64,000 bases of DNA, from NCBI GenBank assembly GCA_963377175.1, contig CAUJNA010000480.1:448364-512363 (forward strand). Reading direction: 5' to 3'. The notes under the pieces were generated by a model. That model made no database searches. It was not told where the DNA came from and was given only the letters and a program-made list of their open reading frames with translations. Below are positions 57,192-64,000 of the stretch, in pieces. The position numbers and the translations under genes were made by a program. Every line of letters starts with the position of its first letter. The stretch's first letter is position 1. This DNA is from Effrenium voratum. Its lineage: Eukaryota; Sar; Dinophyceae; Suessiales; Symbiodiniaceae.

Positions 57192-59860
57192 GAATGATTC
57201 CTTGAGTCAAATGCATGCCAGCCCATGGGATTGAACCTGGACGTAGCCAAAAGCAATGCTCAGCCGCCAACATGATGCATTCACAAATTCAAACACAGGA
57301 GCTCTTGTCGATTGAACATGGGTCTCTGCTCCATTTCGGTACCAAAGGTGGCCCCCGACCCTTTCCTCACAACACCTTCAAACCTTTCAGTGCCCCAGCA
57401 TCGCCCGACAACTGCCATCGTCAAGCATCCTGGTTTTGAATGGTTTGGTTGATTGCCCCGCGCTTTTGCAAGTTTCTCGGTCTGACATTTCTGGTTGCAA
57501 AGCGCATGGCGCTGTTCTGCTTGCGAATTTCATGTCTGGTTCATTCAGCCCTGGGCAAAGCTAGACGGCATGGCTCCCTTCATAGCCCAAAAGCTGAAAT
57601 GGAACCCCAAAAGGAGGTGCAAGAGCGGATCCCTCCACCTTTTTGGAGTTCCACCGCGTATTATCTGGAGAAACAAAAGGACGGCGACCCTCCATGCCGA
57701 TCCAAATGATTTGAGCACAGCACCTGTGGCAGTTGCGTGATGGTGGGGATCCCAAACACGGGTCTTGATGTTTCCTCATGAACGTCCCCCAGTCGGTGTT
57801 TTTTTTGTAATCTTTCTTTTCAGTCAACGACTGCTGTATATTTGACTTTGCCTGGTTCCCATAACTAAGGTCATACCCTCCTGGCTTCCGTGAGAAAATC
57901 AGCCATTTTGCAGTTTCTAGCATCCAGCTCCCGTGACAAAGACCTTTACAGCTGATCCTGAGCCGTGTCCGTGTTTCGTCTAACCGGATCTCGAAAATAA
58001 AGCGTGCAGCGCATATTCTTTTGCAGCTCTCTAGAGCACATCCGCCCCTCAAGCCAAGGCTTCACTGACCTCGCGATTTCTCTCCTTTGGATGGCGCAAA
58101 ACTGCTCAAAAAGTCGCCTGTAGACGCCCTACTCCTTGGAAAGCCAACCACGAGCTCTAGAAAATAACAGGCACATCCTTTTTTCCCTGCAGAATGCACC
58201 TGAGAATTAAGTAAAGAGGCCGACCACTCAAACCGCCCAGCCATGATCCGGGAGAGACATCGGATAGGATCCCATGCCACCTGGATTCAAAAGGTCGTGG
58301 GCGCATATATCTTCTGTACTCGCTAGATGTGGCTGAACCAAGCTACGGCAACCCAGCGAAATGTCAGTTGCGACTGGTAGAGGGCCCTTCCCGCATTCCT
58401 GCTGAAAGCAATTAAGTGTCCCGAGTGCGTCGCAAGACGTTGCTCAACCAAGCTGGAAGTTGGAGGGTGTGATGTCTAGTTCAAAGAGAACGCCTGCTTC
58501 AAGTCAACTTGTATCAATAGTTGGCTGGTAGACACATGCTCAAATGCAGGAACCCTGCAACATTGCGATGTGGGTCAATCGCAATATGCCAGAACATCTT
58601 GGTGAAGGGCGGCCTTTGCGTGCTTACAGTTGCAAGCGCTGAACAAACGAACAAAAACTAGACAACTGTACCAGAATTGCCTCTGAGGTATAAGCTCTGC
58701 TCCTGTGACTCGCCATTTCTGCCACTTGAGGCTCCAAGAACTAACAACCTCCCTGAGACATGGGCAATTGTTGTGGAAGCCTAATCATTGACCAGTTCGA
58801 CTAAATGCCAAACACACGCACTCACCCTCAAGAATGTGATCCATCTCTGCTCAACGGGCTTCTCCCCAAATAGCTTGCATTGAACAGCGTGGGACAAGGC
58901 GGCCAGGCTGTTGAAAGATCCTCATGCGCGCCGGAACGCAGGCGCATCCACATGGCACAGCTCTGCGCGACTAGTCCAGTGACACGGCGGGCGGTCCAGC
59001 GACACTCGGGTTCCCAACGCCGAATTCATGGCATGCCTTCATGAACATGCACAGCAAGCTCACCACCGGTGTACGGCAATAAGAACACAGCACCGTGTTG
59101 TAGGCTTAGCTACTAGTTGGGCACGCCAATTTGCAAGGCCGGGCCACCTGTACCACTCCAAAGCCACAGAGCAAACTCAATGTCAATCACGACACGTTCC
59201 TTCAACAACAAACTTCGGTAGGCCCTTTCATTTCCCTACTTGCCGCTGCTAATACTTACGCCCCACCTGGCCAAATGTGTCCTATTTCTCACCCGACCAG
59301 AACAAGAACTTGCTTAGAGGTGTTGTTGCAGAGTCAGTTTGACAAGATCAAACGACGAAGGGCAGCACCCCTCAAAGGCCAGTCCCCCTTCCTCACAACA
59401 GAACTCCTTGTGATTCGTCAAGCAGTCAGTGAACCCTTTATCACTGACTCAAAATTGCAGGCTCCGTCTACTTTGTTATTTTTTGGGGTGGGGGGAGGGC
59501 ATAGTCCAAACGTCACCCCACAAAACAAAGCAAAACCCGGCCGGCCTTGGGATAATCATAATCGGAGCAAGACATGTGTAGGACACTGGATGCATACAAT
59601 TCGATTTCAACAAATAACTCTTGTGCTTAGAACGTATACTGTATACTGACTGGTGCTTGGAAATCTTTCAGTTGCTCGTGTGGCAACCAAATGACAATTG
59701 CCAATCCCTGCTCATTTGCCATCCCTGAAAGCCAGCCAACATGTGTGCGCGTGTTGTGTGGCCTACCTGACAACCTTACACTTCCAAACCTGAAAACAGG
59801 GATCCTACATTTCTTTCCCCGGATCTGTGAACTCCCGTCAAAACAGGGAGATCTGCTTGC
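57192..59860. other. Mostly non-coding
   Basis: A 163-codon minus frame (57561-58052) has no motif and is near the length expected by chance. A GC-rich segment at 58925-59020 is open in two minus frames (SLDRPPCHWTSRAELCHVDA or CRWTARRVTGLVAQSCAMWM) and may be an exon whose frame I cannot settle. Confidence 0.3.
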
Positions 59861-59939
59861 GGGAGCCACGTCCAAACCCGAGTGCTGCCTCACGGCGGCC
59901 AGGTGCCTGGCGGCGAGCAGAACGAACAAACACGGCCCT
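59861..59939 (-). CDS. Exon, unknown protein
   Basis: Acceptor GCACTCAG, one base, then GPCLFVLLAARHLAAVRQHS and GLDVAP before a GC donor (GCAAGC); a GTGAGG donor inside would shorten it by 33 bases. Hydrophobic and helical. Same strand as its neighbours. Confidence 0.5.
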
Positions 59940-61653
59940 CTGAGTGCATCCTTACCCCATCGAACTGCTCTCACATTTGCATTCACAACAGACGCCCCAA
60001 AGACCACACAGAAAGCACACAGCCGAAGAGGTGCACCGAGCTCAACACTCCGTTCAAAGGGGGACTAGTCATGTTTCTTTGTAATTTGAGTTTGCTGACT
60101 AAAATCCACAGATGGGGGTCACGACCATACTTGTTCATACAAAGCAGCCATGATAACCAAGTGGCCCTACGAAGGCTCAAGTGAACTCAAATCGCCAAAG
60201 CTATGTATGATATATATATACATAAATATTAACACCACGTCAACTCAAGCAAGCAGGTGCCCTGACAATGTGTGCTTAGCATGATGCGCTGCATATGTAG
60301 CCCACGCATCTCCGCAAAAAGGATCCCAATTGCCCGTGGAATGCAATTGTGCAGGCCCAAGCACGTGCAAAAAAACAACTCTTCTGGCATGTGGTGTGCC
60401 TGGTGCCTGCCGTGGGTTGAGGGGCTGCTAGTACTGAGCCAGGCCTCACCTGACCTGATGCTTGTGGCACCTAGATTCCGGTAATCGGGAGTCAACTCCC
60501 AATCTGAGCTGGATTGACTAAGGGGCAGCACCCCGCCTTACCAGAAAAGGGATCAGCGGGTGCAGGAACAATGGAATCATACATGGAATGCCGCGTCTCA
60601 CGTGGTCAGCCCCGTTTGGAACGTTCTTGGTGACAGTATGTTTTGGTAAGGAGAGCCCCCATCAAGCGAGTGTCAGCCGCCAACACAAAACCATGACGTG
60701 GCAAGGACTTCTCAACCTCAGGGCTGGTGGCCGTTCGCCTTTTCTGATTCGTAGGCATAAGAGTTCGGCAAGTTGCGAGTTCAAAGATCTGTGAAGCTAC
60801 TCGCCCCTTCCAAACACTTCTTTCAAACAGGGAATGTTTATGAATCTGTGATCTGCGATGCCTGACACTGAAAAGGCGGCTGTGTGGGGAGCTCGCTTTG
60901 CCTCCGGAGTCACATCTGGAAGAACCACGTGTCTGGTGGTTCTTAATGACCAATCCTCTTCGAGTCCCCCAATTCTGAGACAAGCATATTTCCCAATTGG
61001 AGTTCCACTTGTCGGGCCAGCCTGTGGCTACAAACCAGGAGGCCCCTGAGCGTGCGAGGTCTCCCGAAAATAGTTGGCCATGGACGCCCATGTCGGGAGG
61101 AAACCAAGCCCCACCCCGTCACCCCCCAAAGCAAAGAGCCATCTTAGCAGGGGTTCTGAGAAGGGTCTTGGATGCCTTCCTGGAGTCTCCTGATAGTTGG
61201 CGCTCCCAGATCAGAAAGTAAAGAATGGCAAAGGCACAGCCCATGTTGTTGCTCCCAGGGACATTTCGACAAGCAACAGGAACAAGGTAGTGATGCCAGG
61301 GGGAGTTTCGCTGTGAAAAGGGAGATGCGCTTTACAATCAATACAATCAACCTGGACAAATTGCAAACAACAACGAGAGACCCTGACGCAACACAAAACA
61401 GTCTGGTTGGAGCTTGACATTGCCTGGGGCTGCTGACCATTCAGCTCACTCCACTGGGTGAAGGGCCGTGAATCGTTCAAATTTGTGCCGCTGCTCGTTT
61501 GCAAGCCCTGCCAGCTGCCGGACAAAACAGATATGTTTGGAGGCGCAGTGCCTGTGTCTTTCCCCGGCAAGTAAGTGACATCTCAATTCGTTGGATTTAA
61601 CATCTGGTCCGCCAAGACAATTTTACAAATGGTTCTTCGCGATATGCTGTCAC
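59940..61653. other. Probable intron sequence
   Basis: A 161-codon minus frame (60606-61091) is open but shows no motif or splice-bounded segment. A short (TA)n run lies at 60208-60222. Nothing else recognised. Confidence 0.3.
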
Positions 61654-63353
61654 CAGCTGCTTCCCATTCACCATCGTTTCATCGTCCCCCAACTCAGATG
61701 CAGTAATGGCAAGCTTTTCACCGCTGCCTTCAGGAAGGTCCGATGGCGAGCCTTGCCAACAAAAGACCTGCGGATTAGATCGTCTCTTCCCTATGATTGG
61801 AGAAATCCTTGTCAATGGACACTGTCCGATGTTGCCGACCAGCTACACATTGTCAGTGCAAGCCAGAGCTTCTCAAGTCCGTGATTCGGCCATGGGATTG
61901 CGCCGAGTGCTATTGCAAACGCAACACCTGGTGCTGTGCCACAATCGAACGAAACAATTAAACAGCAATTTGGGAAACAAATGCAGGTTACAATGCTACA
62001 CGGTTCGGCAGTGCTCCAACACAATCTGTTTAGCAGTTGGCAACGTCGACTCGCCCGTAACATCGTCGATGCGCGGCTGCCAGCCAAGCGGCCCAGTTTT
62101 CTTTGGGCTGCCAGCTTGGCTTCTCTCTGGAGTCCTTCCAGTTGTCCCTGGAGTCTTTCCAGTTGTCCCTGGAGTCCTTCCAGTTGCTTCTGGAATCCTT
62201 CCAGTTGCTTCTGGAATCCTTCCAGTTGTCTCTTGGAGCATCCTGGCAGCCAGTGCCGACTGGAGCTAGCTAAAAACCACGCCCCCACGATGAAGACATT
62301 GTCTGACCCTGGCAACGCAAGAAACCTTGGCAGCCCGCTCTGCCTGACGTACTCACCCCTGTCTGATACGTCACAGCTGCGCTTATAACCGAATGACAGG
62401 CATTTTGTCGTTCAGTCAAAAGCTTGATTGCATGGTATAAAACGAGTCGCCAATTCAGTCGGGCTGGTTCAACCGGGTAACTTGCATAGCGGCATGGCAG
62501 GCCAGAAAGCAGATTTCGTATCGCTCGAGCACAGACCATTGCCCCTTGCTTCAAGGCCTCAAGGCCTCATATTTGACCAATGGTGCGAACCTGCAACAGG
62601 GGCAGCGAGACTTTGTGTGGCTGCTGATAAGCATTGGGCAAAGACCGCCCAACGGCCTCACTGATGACTAAGCAAGCATGTGCGGCCTACACCATGGAAC
62701 AAAATTCATATGCCATTTAAACACTCAAAACAACCGTCTCGTCTCTACAGAGCAAGCGTAATTCAAACGTCTCCATGTTTCGAGCGGCTCGCCATGCGGT
62801 TCTGGACGAAACACATGAAACACCAGAGATCAAAGAACAGGCTTGCGCTCCTTGCCCCCATATCTCTGCTTGAAAGCACTTGGCTGCATTGCAGGGACTC
62901 CTTTGAGGTAAGGTCTCAAGGTAACTCCCCCCTCCCGAGCCACGTGCGACCTTCCAACTGTGCTTTCACTGAACATCTACTCGAAAACCCTTCTTGACGA
63001 GCGCCACGGTCAACATATATGCGGCTCCGATCGTGGAACACGATAAAAATCGTACGTCCCTTGGTCAGTCAGCCATGTACCACCCCACTTGGCCATAGAC
63101 TATGTAAGTTTTTGGCCGAACCCCAGTGACAGTAGAACACGAAATGGAACCCTTCCTAGGTTTCTGGCCAAGGGACTTCGGTGGACTCCAGCCGAGCTGC
63201 TCGAATTGGGTCGAATCCAGTGAAGTGGGCCAAACAAAAGTCTCTTTGGTAGTCCCTGCCCATCCCGCTGTCCTGGCTCCAGTTGGACTTCCCTTTGCCT
63301 TTGCCCCCGCCTTTCTTCCCCTTTCCTGGGCCATTGCAACTGTCGAAAGCAGG
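61654..63353 (-). CDS. Coiled-coil protein with Gly/Lys-rich segment (partial)
   Basis: Three exons. 63353-63156: acceptor TTGCAAG, then PAFDSCNGPGKGKKGGGKGK and GKSNWSQDSGMGRDYQRDFC, open to TAG unless a donor lies inside. 62242-62081: heptads QLEGFQK, QLEGLQG and QLERLQG followed by EAKLAAQRKLGRLA. 61751-61654: SPSDLPEGSGEKLAITASEL then GDDETMVNGKQL and a GTGACAG donor. The last two join in phase through a GC donor (base G plus GC gives Gly). Gly/Lys linkers and heptad coils suggest a scaffold or RNA-associated protein, but no family is recognised. The link to the first exon is inferred only from strand and nearness. Confidence 0.5.
62127..62237. repeat. 21-bp tandem repeat within an exon
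   Basis: Five units of about CAACTGGAAGGATTCCAGAAG (minus sense) encode seven-residue coiled-coil heptads. All three minus frames stay open through it. Confidence 0.9.
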
Positions 63354-64000
63354 CTTGCAAGAAGCAAGTTACGGGTCAAGCCGATAAGAACACAGCAGGA
63401 AAACAACAAACAACACATTGGGGTGTGTCTGGTTTTTAAGGGTACCCTTGGAGGGAGTTGTTTTTTTTTTTTTTTTAATGGAAACCACCCAATTGTTTGG
63501 GGGGTTCCCCCCTTTGATGACATCCCAAATGTGTGGCGCTGCAACACCCGCCTGTAAAGCGATGGGCACCAAGCAATGACATAGACTTCTAGTAGAAGCA
63601 ACTCACCTCATTTCCCAGAAGCTACAACCCCCCACCTGCGGTTGTTCAAATGCAATCAGCCTGAGCAAGGATCAAACATCCACATAGCGAATGTCAAGGC
63701 ACATGACCCCAAGAAGCAAAATGTTGCCGTAAGGCGCATTGCATGTGCCCCACTTTCAGGTTTGTTGGGGGGTGTCAGAGACTATTTGGGTCCTTCCATC
63801 CGATCGTCTCAAAACAAAGCCACAAGGCAATCGATGACATTTGGACGGGTCCAATTCATGTTGACATCTGCTCATGTCTCCCTGCAAGCGGCAAAGAATA
63901 TCAAATCGCCTGCTTCCAGCTTCCCTGTTGAGGACCGAATGCAACCAAAGTGTGCAAGCGCAATTTGGTGCAGGGCAGTCGCAGAGCTATAGCCCTTGGA
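63354..64000. other. Right edge; no feature supported
   Basis: A 16-base T run lies at about 63461-63476. Open frames in both directions are short and lack motifs. Confidence 0.3.

Noticed and set aside
57561..58052. 163-codon minus frame
   Set aside because: Same reasoning as for 28674-29219: chance-length frame without motif or splice support.

Overview
The window looks like nuclear DNA of a dinoflagellate, most likely of the Symbiodinium/Suessiales type. I infer this from four things: (1) short, GC-rich exons of 33-200 bp scattered through kilobases of non-coding DNA; (2) splice acceptors ending AG, with donors that are often GC or GA as well as GT; (3) every gene model I can support lies on the minus strand, matching the one-directional gene clusters known in this group; (4) heavy loads of tandem repeats inside introns. 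There is no bacterial operon structure, no intact rRNA or tRNA gene and no CRISPR array. Nearly all long open frames are made by repeat arrays. The real genes were found by reading short codon-biased segments bounded by splice signals and checking that reading phases join.

Layout, left to right (all genes minus strand, so each reads from high to low coordinate). 342-7978: an alpha-helical protein of unknown function, starting at 7978 and running off the left edge. 9651-10911 and 15058-15469: a tandem pair of small paralogous genes (98 and 70 residues) with N-terminal myristoylation/palmitoylation signatures. Between them lie a 60-bp tandem array, a Cys/His-rich exon and a diverged direct duplication. 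17.2-21.7 kb: an HtrA/Deg-like trypsin-fold protease whose catalytic His and Asp exons are clear and whose Ser exon I cannot find. 21.95-25.2 kb: a 3.2-kb array of an 84-bp unit with a strong dyad. 25.3-28 kb: isolated candidate exons. 30.0-38.1 kb: a glycosyltransferase-like gene with a KVDDDVVYV motif and a compound repeat block in its largest intron. 39.5-44 kb: weak candidate exons. 46.0-55.7 kb: a Pumilio (PUF) repeat gene that can be assembled from eight exons into about 243 residues; two of its introns hold a 1.7-kb GT/CT-GT microsatellite and a 148-bp array. 56.4-63.4 kb: exons of one or more further genes, including an acidic segment, a 21-bp-repeat coiled coil and a Gly/Lys-rich segment.

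The genes do not form an obvious pathway. RNA binding (PUF), protein quality control (HtrA-like), glycosylation and membrane-anchored small proteins sit side by side. Functions named here rest on motifs read by eye; exon ends rest on splice motifs and phase agreement, with no transcript evidence.
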